Shown here piece by piece: positions 9,313 to 17,000 of a DNA stretch of 22,515 bases. The DNA is from Candidatus Rifleibacteriota bacterium (GTDB taxonomy: Bacteria; Riflebacteria; Ozemobacteria; Ozemobacterales; Ozemobacteraceae). The first letter of the stretch is position 1, and every line of letters starts with the position of its first letter. Location: the NCBI GenBank assembly GCA_029565415.1, contig JAKQOH010000027.1, positions 1 to 22,515 on the forward strand, given 5' to 3'. The notes below the pieces were generated by a model. It had not been told where the DNA came from and did no database searches. It was given only the letters and a program-made list of their open reading frames with translations. The translations under genes were made by a program, and so were the position numbers.

Positions 9313-9812
9313 GCACCGCAACGACGCCGCTCAGGATCGGTTTCGGCCACGACATCCACGCCCTCGTTCCCGACCGGGAACTCTGGCTGGGCGGGGTGCG
9401 CCTTCCCTTCGAGCTCGGCCTGAAAGGGCATTCGGATGCCGACGCGCTGCTGCACGCGGTGATGGATGCCCTGCTGGGCGCCGCCGCGCTTGGGGACATC
9501 GGCATGCTGTTTCCCGACACCGATCCGGCCTATCGCGGCATCTCCTCGATGTCGCTGCTCGGCCGGGTGATGGAGCGGATCTCCGCGGCCGGCTTCCGTG
9601 TCGTGAACATCGACACCATGATCCATTGCGAACGGCCGAAGATCGCCCCGCACCGCGACGCGATCCGCGATGCGCTCGCGGCCGGGCTCAAGATCGATCG
9701 GGCGCGGGTTTCCGTCAAGGCGGGAACCAACGAAGGCTTCGACGCCGTCGGCGAGCGCCGGGCCATCGCATGCAGGGCGGTTGTACTCCTCGAATCAACG
9801 GAGGAAGGGTGA
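9309..9812 (+). CDS. ispF: 2-C-methyl-D-erythritol 2,4-cyclodiphosphate synthase
   Basis: IspF cyclises CDP-methylerythritol 2-phosphate with loss of CMP, the fifth MEP step; the family enzyme is a zinc-containing trimer. The protein has 167 residues. Zinc ligands are Asp15, His17 (GFGHDIHAL) and His49 (LLHAV); LKGHSDAD, GDIGMLFPDTDP and CERPKIAPH are family motifs. The CMP-binding segment reads VKAGTNEGFDAVGE, where many relatives have KATT(T/N)E.LG, but the key Thr and Glu remain. The same frame stays open far upstream through ispE and dxr by chance; the true start is the ATG at 9309, which overlaps the dxr stop and begins just before the conserved N-terminus. Confidence 0.95.
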   Translation: MSTATTPLRIGFGHDIHALVPDRELWLGGVRLPFELGLKGHSDADALLHAVMDALLGAAALGDIGMLFPDTDPAYRGISSMSLLGRVMERISAAGFRVVNIDTMIHCERPKIAPHRDAIRDALAAGLKIDRARVSVKAGTNEGFDAVGERRAIACRAVVLLESTEEG

Positions 9813-9814
9813 TT

Positions 9815-10366
9815 ATGGCGGCAGAAAAGCAGGCTTCGCAGGTATTCCTCGGGATCGGGTATCTCTTCGTTGCGGCGATCATCCTGATCAATTACATCGG
9901 TCAGCGCAGTGACCCGCGCACCGCCGCCACCGGTTCGGGCACGGGCATCACCCAGCCGGCCGGGGCCGAGTCGGAGATGCTGCGCAAGCAGCTCGAGGAG
10001 GAGCGCAGCATCAATCGCGAGATGCGCAAGATGCTCGACGAGCTGCAGGCCTATGTCGGCAACGCCGCGCCGGGATCACAACGCTATGACGACGGCGGCC
10101 AGCCGCGACTCACCCCGATGGAGATCGAGCGGCTGGTGAAAGAGGGGTTCCCGATGGTTCCCGAAATCGCCCCGTTGTCCCGGAGTCGGACGAGCCCCTT
10201 CATCGTCGGGAAGAATCCCTTCGTTCCCTTCTACGGGATCGGGAAATCCTCCCAAACCATTTCCCGGGGCAGCTCGAAAGTCAGCATGATGCTGCGTGCG
10301 GATCCGGTTCTGCCCGTGGTCATGCAGGGTGCCTGGGCCCCGGTGAACGTGTTCGGCTCTCACTGA
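9815..10366 (+). CDS. Membrane-anchored coiled-coil protein of unknown function
   Basis: A 183-residue protein I cannot assign. Residues 10-28 form one transmembrane helix (VFLGIGYLFVAAIILI), followed by a Gly/Thr-rich flexible stretch (31-50), a charged coiled coil (51-80, LRKQLEEERSINREMRKMLDEL) and a C-terminal region of about 100 residues without a familiar motif. With few charges before the helix, topology is uncertain; the larger part is probably periplasmic. The start is the ATG at 9815, with GGAGG 10 bases upstream; the GTG two codons earlier overlaps the ispF stop but is too close to the ribosome site. It is the last gene of the operon, 2 bases after ispF, and its stop overlaps the tail of the convergent gene at 10360. 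The location suggests co-expression with isoprenoid synthesis but not a role. Confidence 0.8.
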   Translation: MAAEKQASQVFLGIGYLFVAAIILINYIGQRSDPRTAATGSGTGITQPAGAESEMLRKQLEEERSINREMRKMLDELQAYVGNAAPGSQRYDDGGQPRLTPMEIERLVKEGFPMVPEIAPLSRSRTSPFIVGKNPFVPFYGIGKSSQTISRGSSKVSMMLRADPVLPVVMQGAWAPVNVFGSH

Positions 10367-11193
10367 CCGGGGAGAGCGGCCGGGGCGGACGGGCTGGCGG
10401 TTTTCCCGGCCCAGAGGCTTGATCTCAAGGTTGTGAAGTCTGACAGAAGATCGGCGTAAGCCCGGATCGGACGCGGGGTGTTCATTCCGGCCGAAGATCC
10501 GCAGATCTGGTGAAACTCCGCGATGCGCTTTTCGACGGCCCCATGGGCGGCGGCGAGATGCTGCGGCAGGGACGGCAGAAGGCGGCGGATCGTCGATGAG
10601 AAGCCGGCAAGGCGTTCCAACAGGGCTGTGCAGGAGGCGTTTTCCGGCAGGGAGGGGTTGAGGCCGAGGAGTTCCCATTCGGCTTCGAGAGCCGGGTCAT
10701 ACGCCTCGTTTCCGGTCGCGCGGGTTCCCATCAGGGTCATCTGCGTCGCGATCCCCTCGATCATGTCATGGGATGCCTGCGGTCGGCCGGAAACGAAATG
10801 CCTGCGCAGGTTGCCCAGCAGCTCGGATATCTGATCGATGCGGCTGATCCACCGGGGATCTTTGTCCCAGCGGGGGGGCGGGCTGGGGCGGTACCGGACG
10901 GTGAACTCCAGCCAGCCGGCCATGGCCGTCTCCATGAGCTTCCGGGCCGACTCCTCGTCATAGGCGGTGAGAGCCGAGGCCATCTTCTGAAGATCGCGGA
11001 CCAGGACCAGAAGGGCGCCGGTGAACTCGTCTGCTGGATTCTGGCCCGTGATCAGCGTCAGGATCGTGTCATCGCAGGGAAGCGAAGGGCCCGGGAGCAC
11101 GAGGTGGAGCGCCAGGACGGCTGCCGCGACGAAGCGGAGCCGGAACGGGGCTCGGGGTGGGAGACCCGTTTCGCGAGTCGGGAACGGTTTCAT
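10360..11193 (-). CDS. Secreted helical protein of unknown function
   Basis: A 277-residue protein with no family I recognise. It has a long basic N-terminus and a hydrophobic stretch (residues 20-38, FVAAAVLALHLVL), a likely Sec signal peptide cut near Cys40; the residues before the Cys (SLP) do not make a normal lipobox. The rest looks mainly alpha-helical (FTGALLVLVRDLQKMASAL, ESARKLMETAMAGWLEFTV, RIDQISELLGNLRRHF), with an Ala/Pro tail. No CXXCH haem site is present. Its ATG overlaps the stop of the preceding minus-strand gene (ATGA), so the two are translationally coupled. Its stop codon interlocks with that of the plus-strand gene ending at 10366. Confidence 0.75.
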   Translation of the reverse strand: MKPFPTRETGLPPRAPFRLRFVAAAVLALHLVLPGPSLPCDDTILTLITGQNPADEFTGALLVLVRDLQKMASALTAYDEESARKLMETAMAGWLEFTVRYRPSPPPRWDKDPRWISRIDQISELLGNLRRHFVSGRPQASHDMIEGIATQMTLMGTRATGNEAYDPALEAEWELLGLNPSLPENASCTALLERLAGFSSTIRRLLPSLPQHLAAAHGAVEKRIAEFHQICGSSAGMNTPRPIRAYADLLSDFTTLRSSLWAGKTASPSAPAALPGQ

Positions 11194-11996
11194 CGGGGTG
11201 TGGCTGTTTCCGTCGCCGGGGGGGGCATGTCGATGCTGGACTCGAAATTGGGCATCCGGACGCTTTCCGGGCGGATATCGAAGGCAGCGGTGGCGACGTC
11301 CTTGTAGATTTCCCCGTAGTCGAGGATCCAGGGGCGGCTGTCGTGTTTTTCGAAGTAACTCAGAAGACTGATCGTCGGCCGGAACATCACGTCGAACACG
11401 ATGGTCGGGCTGACGGAGAACCGGTTCAGATAGACCATGCGGCCCGAGCGGTCGTGGACGCGAAACGTCGCGGTGACTTTCTCGCGCAGGACCGTCCGGA
11501 TGATTGCTATATCAAAAAAGATAAAATCGAGCAGGCTGATGCGGTCGCCGGTGCAGGAAGCGACGTGGACCGTCAGAACGAGGGGTGTCGATGCCGACGA
11601 TGCGCGAGCGGCCGGATCGTCATCGGATATCATGCCGGCCGGGAGAGAAAAAACGGAAGAGGCGGGCCATGTCTGCTCGAGCGCGTTCAAGACGCGGGCG
11701 ATCTGCCCTTCGGTGGCCGGGGCGTCGGACGCGCCCCAGGTGACCCCGGCGAGGGTGATGCCGGTGGGTCGGACCGAATCCGAGGCGAGCCGGTCGGCGA
11801 GATCCTTCCTGAACTGCAGGCATGCCTCGCCGAGGCCGTGGCCGCCCTGGTCCTGCAGGTCTTCCGTGGCGCTGGCGAAGGGAATCCATTCGTGGAGGAA
11901 GTTCAGACAGGCCCAGGCCGGCGTGCCGGCGGTCATCAGCGTGATCGTCAGGATCAGGAGGGCGGTGAGGCGGGAAGTGGCGGGCCGGATGTTCAC
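11190..11996 (-). CDS. Secreted protein of unknown function
   Basis: A 268-residue protein I cannot assign. It begins with a good Sec signal peptide (residues 1-29, cut after AWA before Cys30). The mature part mixes helices with a beta-rich second half: LVLTVHVASC, TATFRVHDRSGRMVYLNRFSV and PTIVFDVMFRPTISLLSYF, a pattern consistent with a small beta-sandwich. The C-terminus is Pro/Thr-rich. The start is GTG at 11994-11996, with GGGGG 8 bases upstream; the gene reads away from the chaperone/pilin operon, across a shared 237-base promoter region. It is coupled to the downstream helical protein through an ATGA overlap, so the two products probably work together in the envelope. Confidence 0.75.
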   Translation of the reverse strand: MNIRPATSRLTALLILTITLMTAGTPAWACLNFLHEWIPFASATEDLQDQGGHGLGEACLQFRKDLADRLASDSVRPTGITLAGVTWGASDAPATEGQIARVLNALEQTWPASSVFSLPAGMISDDDPAARASSASTPLVLTVHVASCTGDRISLLDFIFFDIAIIRTVLREKVTATFRVHDRSGRMVYLNRFSVSPTIVFDVMFRPTISLLSYFEKHDSRPWILDYGEIYKDVATAAFDIRPESVRMPNFESSIDMPPPATETATPR

Positions 11997-12019
11997 GGGT
12001 GCGTCCCCCTTTTTTCTTC

Positions 12020-12049
12020 ATTCTACCCTGCTTTTGTGGCCGCAACCAA
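12020..12049 (-). promoter_or_regulatory. Candidate promoter for the minus-strand secreted pair
   Basis: On the minus strand TTGGTT (12044-12049) is followed after 18 bases by TAGAAT (12020-12025). The -10 matches consensus at five of six positions, the -35 weakly. It lies 24 bases before the GTG start at 11996. Confidence 0.4.
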
Positions 12050-12061
12050 GGGGATGGGATG

Positions 12062-12119
12062 TAAAAAAACGGGGTAAAAATTTTTTGCTCCTGACGAACT
12101 TCTTCACCTCCTGTAGAAT
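12062..12119 (+). promoter_or_regulatory. Sigma70-type promoter with AT-rich upstream element for the chaperone/giant protein/pilin operon
   Basis: CTGACG (12091-12096), a 17-base spacer and TAGAAT (12114-12119, five of six matches) precede the operon. Directly upstream lies an A/T-tract region (12062-12087, with A7 and A5T6 runs) that resembles an UP element and stands out in this GC-rich DNA. Predicted transcription starts near 12126, leaving a leader of about 108 bases. Confidence 0.6.
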
Positions 12120-12125
12120 GGAACG

Positions 12126-12233
12126 GATGGGCGCCCGGATGCCAGGCAAGGGAGTTTCCACGCCTCTGCGTGCAGGGAGCCCCTCTCGTCTGAAAATTGC
12201 ATGAGATACAACGAAGATGTGTGGAGGATGACG
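12126..12233 (+). promoter_or_regulatory. Untranslated leader of the chaperone/pilin operon
   Basis: The predicted leader has small hairpins: GGGCGCCC (12129-12136) and a perfect stem CACGC-CTCT-GCGTG (12159-12172). I looked for the GEMM (cyclic-di-GMP-I) riboswitch because pilus genes often carry it, but its conserved core is not evident. The region may only be a plain leader. Confidence 0.25.
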
Positions 12234-12980
12234 ATGAGACGTTGGTCGTATGCCCTGTTGCTGCTGATTCTGGCGCTGGGGGTTCCGGCGCAGGGGCAGC
12301 AGGTGAAGTTCATCGACACCCGGCTGTTGTTGCTGGCCCATCCCCTGTTCCGACAGTTTTCGGCCGATACCGGTCGCTTTGCCGGCACCCCATCCGAACC
12401 CGTGTCCGACGGCGAAGAAGGGATCAGGCGGGTGCAGGCGGAACTCGAGGCGAAGCGGCAGGAGCAAGCGGCGTTGCCGGCGGCGTGGGCGAAACGGTTT
12501 TCCGCGAAGCTGTCCAGGGAAGAGCGGACGGCGGCGGAGGAGGCGTTTCTTGCCGAGCAGCGCAAACTGCAGGACCGGATCAAGGTTCTCGAAGAGCGGC
12601 TTGTCCAGCTTCGGGGTGTGCATGGCCGGCCTGGCCTGACGAGCAACGTGTCGATGGTCGGGCAGGCGAAAACGATCGCGAACGATCTGCGGGCGGTGAT
12701 CAGCCGGCTGCGATCGGGTTCTGGTGGGGCGGTCATCGACATCTCCCCGCTGCTGCCGGATCGCCCGGCCGCCCCGGACACGCGGATCGTCTACACGAAT
12801 CTGAACTTCCAGCTCTGGCGCGGACCCTTCCAGGCTGACGACAAAACGGTCGCCTGGCTGGAGCACGCGAAGCGGTTTCTCGGCACCTGGCATCAACCGC
12901 TGCTTCCCGTCGTGTATGGGGGCGCCGATGCCCGTCTCGAGGCCGTCAAGCATCTCGAACAGATCACCGGAGGAAAGTGA
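12234..12980 (+). CDS. Skp/OmpH-like secreted protein, first of a tandem pair
   Basis: A 248-residue protein with a Sec signal peptide (MRRWSYALLLLILALGVPAQG). The mature start is a beta-strand and helix, VKFIDTRLLLLAHPLF, which matches the Skp/OmpH opening (strand, then Asp, then a helix). A charged coiled coil of about 75 residues follows (EEGIRRVQAELEAKRQEQAA, then AEEAFLAEQRKLQDRIKVLEE). A strand GGAVIDISPLL near residue 175 would be the returning strand of the Skp body. Skp family members hold unfolded outer-membrane proteins in the periplasm. The C-terminal 60 residues are extra. The start is the ATG at 12234, six bases after GGAGG; the ATGs at 12201 and 12228 have no ribosome site. The next gene, 3 bases on, has the same N-terminal pattern. 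The fold assignment rests on pattern, not on a search. Confidence 0.75.
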   Translation: MRRWSYALLLLILALGVPAQGQQVKFIDTRLLLLAHPLFRQFSADTGRFAGTPSEPVSDGEEGIRRVQAELEAKRQEQAALPAAWAKRFSAKLSREERTAAEEAFLAEQRKLQDRIKVLEERLVQLRGVHGRPGLTSNVSMVGQAKTIANDLRAVISRLRSGSGGAVIDISPLLPDRPAAPDTRIVYTNLNFQLWRGPFQADDKTVAWLEHAKRFLGTWHQPLLPVVYGGADARLEAVKHLEQITGGK

Positions 12981-12983
12981 ATC

Positions 12984-14027
12984 ATGACGGCTAGTAGTAT
13001 CGTGAAGTATATATATCGTATTGTGTTTCTGTTCGTGGCTGTTCTCGTTTCCGCATCGGGTGCGGGCGCGGCCGAGGGCGGGTGGGCGAGCGTCGATGTC
13101 CGGCTTTTGCTGGCGCTCCATCCGTCGATGGCCTCGTTCGATTATTCGCACGACCGGTTTTTCCGGGGCAATGCCCCGTCCGGTGATGCCGCGGCTCTGG
13201 GGCAGGCGCTCCAGGCGGCCTGGGAGAAAGCCCAGCCGAAGCTGCGCGAGCTGGGGGTGAGGCGTGAGAAGCTGAACCAGAGCAAGTTCGAAATCCTGCA
13301 GCGCCGTGAGGAGACGATGAGGAACCTGCTCGAGAAAGAGGCGACCCAGCCCGGCCAGGTTCGCGACCGCGAAAAGCAGATCGGGGAATACGAGGATCGG
13401 TATACCCGGGCGATGGCCGAGTGCGATGCGCAGCTTGCCCGCCTGGAAAAGGAGTTCGAGCAGGCCCAGGAAGAAGCCTATACGCCGGTCTATCTGACGA
13501 AGGACGAGACGGCCCGGCAGATCGCCTCGATCAAGCAGGAGATCGAGGCGCTCATTGCCCAGACGGCCCAGGAGAACAGGATCGGGGTTGTACTGGACAC
13601 GTCGTTCGGCCGCGGTTCCCTGGAAAAAAACCAGGAAACCGTGACGGTTCCGCAGTATCCCGAGCCGTCAGATACGCTCGCGTCGAGGCTGTTTCACACC
13701 TTCTCGAACTGGGCGCCGCCTCCGGTGCCGGAAACGACGGTTCCCGGCCCGAACGGTCAGCCGATTCCGGCCCGGGAGCACGTGGCCTTCGCGGCGAGCC
13801 AGAACATGATCCAGACGCTCGAGCGGTATCTGGAGTTCCGGCCGTATCTGACAAAAACGGCTGCGAACTTCAGTTCCGGCAACATTTTCCTCGGCGGCGG
13901 AACGGATCTGACCGCGACCGTCGCGCGGAAAATCTTCTCGCGGTACCGCGTTCCGCCGGAAATCCAGAACAGTTTCCAGGTGTTGATCCAGAAGTATGCT
14001 CAGTTCGACAAAACGTCGGGAATGTAA
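12984..14027 (+). CDS. Skp/OmpH-like secreted protein, second of a tandem pair
   Basis: A 347-residue protein with a signal peptide (hydrophobic YRIVFLFVAVLVSAS, cut near AGA). Its mature start, WASVDVRLLLALHPSMASF, parallels that of the gene before it (FIDTRLLLLAHPLFRQF), including the following RF..GNAP/RFAGTPSEP segment, so the two are paralogues. A long coiled coil runs from about residue 70 to 195 (KAQPKLRELGVRREKLNQS; RLEKEFEQAQEEAY), then the returning strand ENRIGVVLDTSF, as at the end of the Skp/OmpH fold. A C-terminal domain of about 140 residues, with a Pro-rich hinge (APPPVPETTVPGPNG), is not part of the known family. GGAGG lies 10 bases before the ATG. The first codons are unusually AT-rich for this DNA, as is common at translation starts. 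A periplasmic chaperone or assembly role for the next gene's product is inferred. Confidence 0.78.
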   Translation: MTASSIVKYIYRIVFLFVAVLVSASGAGAAEGGWASVDVRLLLALHPSMASFDYSHDRFFRGNAPSGDAAALGQALQAAWEKAQPKLRELGVRREKLNQSKFEILQRREETMRNLLEKEATQPGQVRDREKQIGEYEDRYTRAMAECDAQLARLEKEFEQAQEEAYTPVYLTKDETARQIASIKQEIEALIAQTAQENRIGVVLDTSFGRGSLEKNQETVTVPQYPEPSDTLASRLFHTFSNWAPPPVPETTVPGPNGQPIPAREHVAFAASQNMIQTLERYLEFRPYLTKTAANFSSGNIFLGGGTDLTATVARKIFSRYRVPPEIQNSFQVLIQKYAQFDKTSGM

Positions 14028-14057
14028 GTGATGCTCCGGGTGCGAAGGGAGGATCCT

Positions 14058-17000
14058 ATGGACAGATCATGGCTGCGGGTGTTGACGATCCTGGTGCTGC
14101 TTGCCCTCGTTGCCGTTCCGGCCGAGGCTCTGCATCCGTATTACGAGCAGAACGGCGACTGTTATGTCCTGATCTGCGACGGCCCGTATCGCGGGGTGTA
14201 TGCCCTCAACAACCTGTCCGGAGGCTCTGTCCAGAAACTCTGGAACCTCAAGGATACCGCGAGCCGGGACCTGGATGCCTACGGGATCGCCGCCGCCCAG
14301 AGCTGGGACGGTCGCGCCTCCCAGAAGCGGCTGTATGTCTTTGCGGGTATCGATACCGGCTGGGCTCCCTGGTCGGGCATGATTTCCCGGAAAGTCATTG
14401 TCTGGCCGGATCCGTCGGGCCGGTATACGACGCCCGTCGACCGGATCATCCATCGGTATCACTCTCCCGGACGGCCGGGAGACAGCCCGACGGGCCGCGG
14501 CAACCACTGCGCCAGTGACTACTGCCGCTCCCTGCCGAACATCTTCGGCGGAACCTGTTACCCGTGCAGTATCATTCCGGCACCGACTCCCGGGAAGCCC
14601 GGCTACTACGATGTTCCCGCGGGCAGGTGGTTCCATTGTCTCGACCATCCGGTCTGGAGTCCCTACACGTATGGCTGGGGCTCGGGCGGTGGCGGCGGCT
14701 GGGTCCATTATGTCTGCCGGGAGAACGTGCTCGCGAAGTTCCGTGACATCAAGCTCCACATGCTGAATCGCAACACCGGCGGGATCGACCCGAGTCCGTA
14801 TCCCACCAATGTGGCGAACGTGAAGACCGGCGAGAAATCCACGATCGACCAGCGCGGCGAGTGCGTGGACGGGTGTATTCGCGCTGTCGACGGATTGACC
14901 GGCCCGTCCGGCGAGATTCCCTATCTCGACTGTGCCTATTCCAGCATCGGGAAAACCTATCTCTACCGGCGTGAGCCTCTGAAGACCGAATACTCGTTGC
15001 TCGGCATGGACGGTAACACGACGATCGTTGGCGATCCCAGCAACCTGACGACGACCTCGATCGGGGTGAGCTCGAAGAACATGTCGGGAGATTTTGTCTA
15101 CGCCGTCGGAACCAGCGTCATCAACTCATGGCTTCGCGCAGCCGGCGCGCCCTACTCGATCGCGACCCTCACGGATTTCGCCGTCTCCGACCAGTGGTGG
15201 CAGACGGGCGGTATCGCCTACGTCTACGACAAGACGCAGCGCACGGTATACAAGTTCGTTCGAAACGATCTCCTCGGCACGACGCCGATTCCCGAGCAGA
15301 TCAACGTGGGCCTTGACGGGATCCTGCCGGACTCGATCGGCGCCGACGGATTCGGCCACCTGTATCTGATGAAGACGCGCAAGGATCCTACGAACATCAG
15401 CGCCTGGACGCCCCTGGACGCGTATCGATACGAGCTGTATTTCACCGATTTTGCCGGCAACCGGTACGGACGGGCCTATTTCCGGCAGGGGGTGTACAAG
15501 ACCGTTTCAAAACGCAACTACTACACCCGGGTGACGGCGCCCATCGCAGGCGACATCGTGCTCGGCTACAACCAGTTTTTCCGAGACTTCGTCGTACGGC
15601 CCGGGATGAATTTCGACAACCGGGGAAACTGGATCTGGTCCAGTGGGTATACCCAGAGCGGCCCGACGGTCCAAACGGATTATCGGGTTGAGATCGCGGT
15701 CATCAACAGCGCGACCCCGCCCCAGGTCGAAGGCGACCGGAACGGCGTCTGCGACGTTCGCGGCCCGCTTCTGTTCAGCGCTGGGTCCGGCGATTTCACG
15801 GCCGCTGCCCCGGAAGCCGACGGCCGGTACCGCGACGACAACGTCTACTTCTTCGAGGTCGAGAATTTCCCCCGGTTCGACACCAACGACGTCAACACCT
15901 GGTCGGGCGATGATGTCGACCATGACGGCCGGCGCGGCCAGTTCGTCTCGACCATCAAAAAATCCTCCATCAAATATTACTGGAAGGTCATCCAGACCAA
16001 GGACCGCAGCGGCGGGACGGTCAACAACACCATTCTCGATCAGGAAGCCCGGCTGACGCCGGGAAGCTACCGGTATTCTGCCTCGCTCAGCGCCGGCGAG
16101 TACCGGATCGGCGTCAAGACGGTGTTCCAGTTCTACGATTACGACCGCCTCGCCCCCGGATCCCTCGCCCAGGACAAAGAGTCGGTCATCAGCGGGCTGC
16201 GAACGGCCGTCGGCGAAGATTCCGGCGGCTACTCCTGGGTCACCTTCACCATCAAGGGCGTCGATCCGAATCCGACCGGCACGGGCGGCGGCATCATCAT
16301 GAGCGGGAAGCCCGCCGGCGGCGGCACCTACACCTACAAGCCGGCAAGTTCCGACACCTTCCCCGCCCCGCTCACCCGGCCGAAATACGTGATCCCGGAG
16401 CAGGAAACGCCCACCTGGAGCTTCAAACTGCGCGATCTCATGAGCAATCGGGCCATCAATCCCCCCGAGGGGCGGCTCACGGTCATGAACAACCCCCGTC
16501 CGCCGATCCCGGCCGGCATTGCCCGCATCGTGCCGAACAGCAACGTCTGGACCCCGGCCGACCAGCCGGCCCAGTATACCTGGAGCTCGCTGCTGAAGCG
16601 GGGTTCGGAGACCGTGATCGACGTTTCGATCACGACCGACCGACCCGACCTCACCCCCGCCGAAGTGAAGCGTCTGTTCCCCGTTCCCTCTCAGCCGCAG
16701 CAGTACACGCTGTCGGTCACCGCGCGCCGGACCGGAACCGTGCTGGCCTATTTCCCGACGCCGGTCGTGTATCCCGACGGCACGATCGGGACGGACTGGG
16801 GACTTCCGCAGGACTACCCGATCATCATCCAGATGACGGCTGTCTGTGACGTGATCGTCAAGGATCAGACCGGTCCCCGGGTCACGTTCAATGATCCGCT
16901 CAGAGGCGGAGCCACCGTTCCCGGCGCGTTCGTGAACCGGGACACCCTGTATGGAACCACCGGGGAGCCGATCGCCACTCCCGACAGCCCGCCGGTTGCC

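Noticed and set aside
7186..9321. 711-codon open frame on the minus strand opposite ispE and dxr
   Set aside because: Antisense to two clearly identified enzymes; the translation is Arg/Gly/His-rich without recognisable motifs.
10360..11193. Lipoprotein or cytochrome c'-type assignment of the helical secreted protein
   Set aside because: The residues before Cys40 do not form a lipobox and there is no CXXCH haem site.
12126..12233. Cyclic-di-GMP (GEMM) riboswitch in the leader of the pilin operon
   Set aside because: The conserved core sequences of the class are not evident; only small local hairpins are seen.
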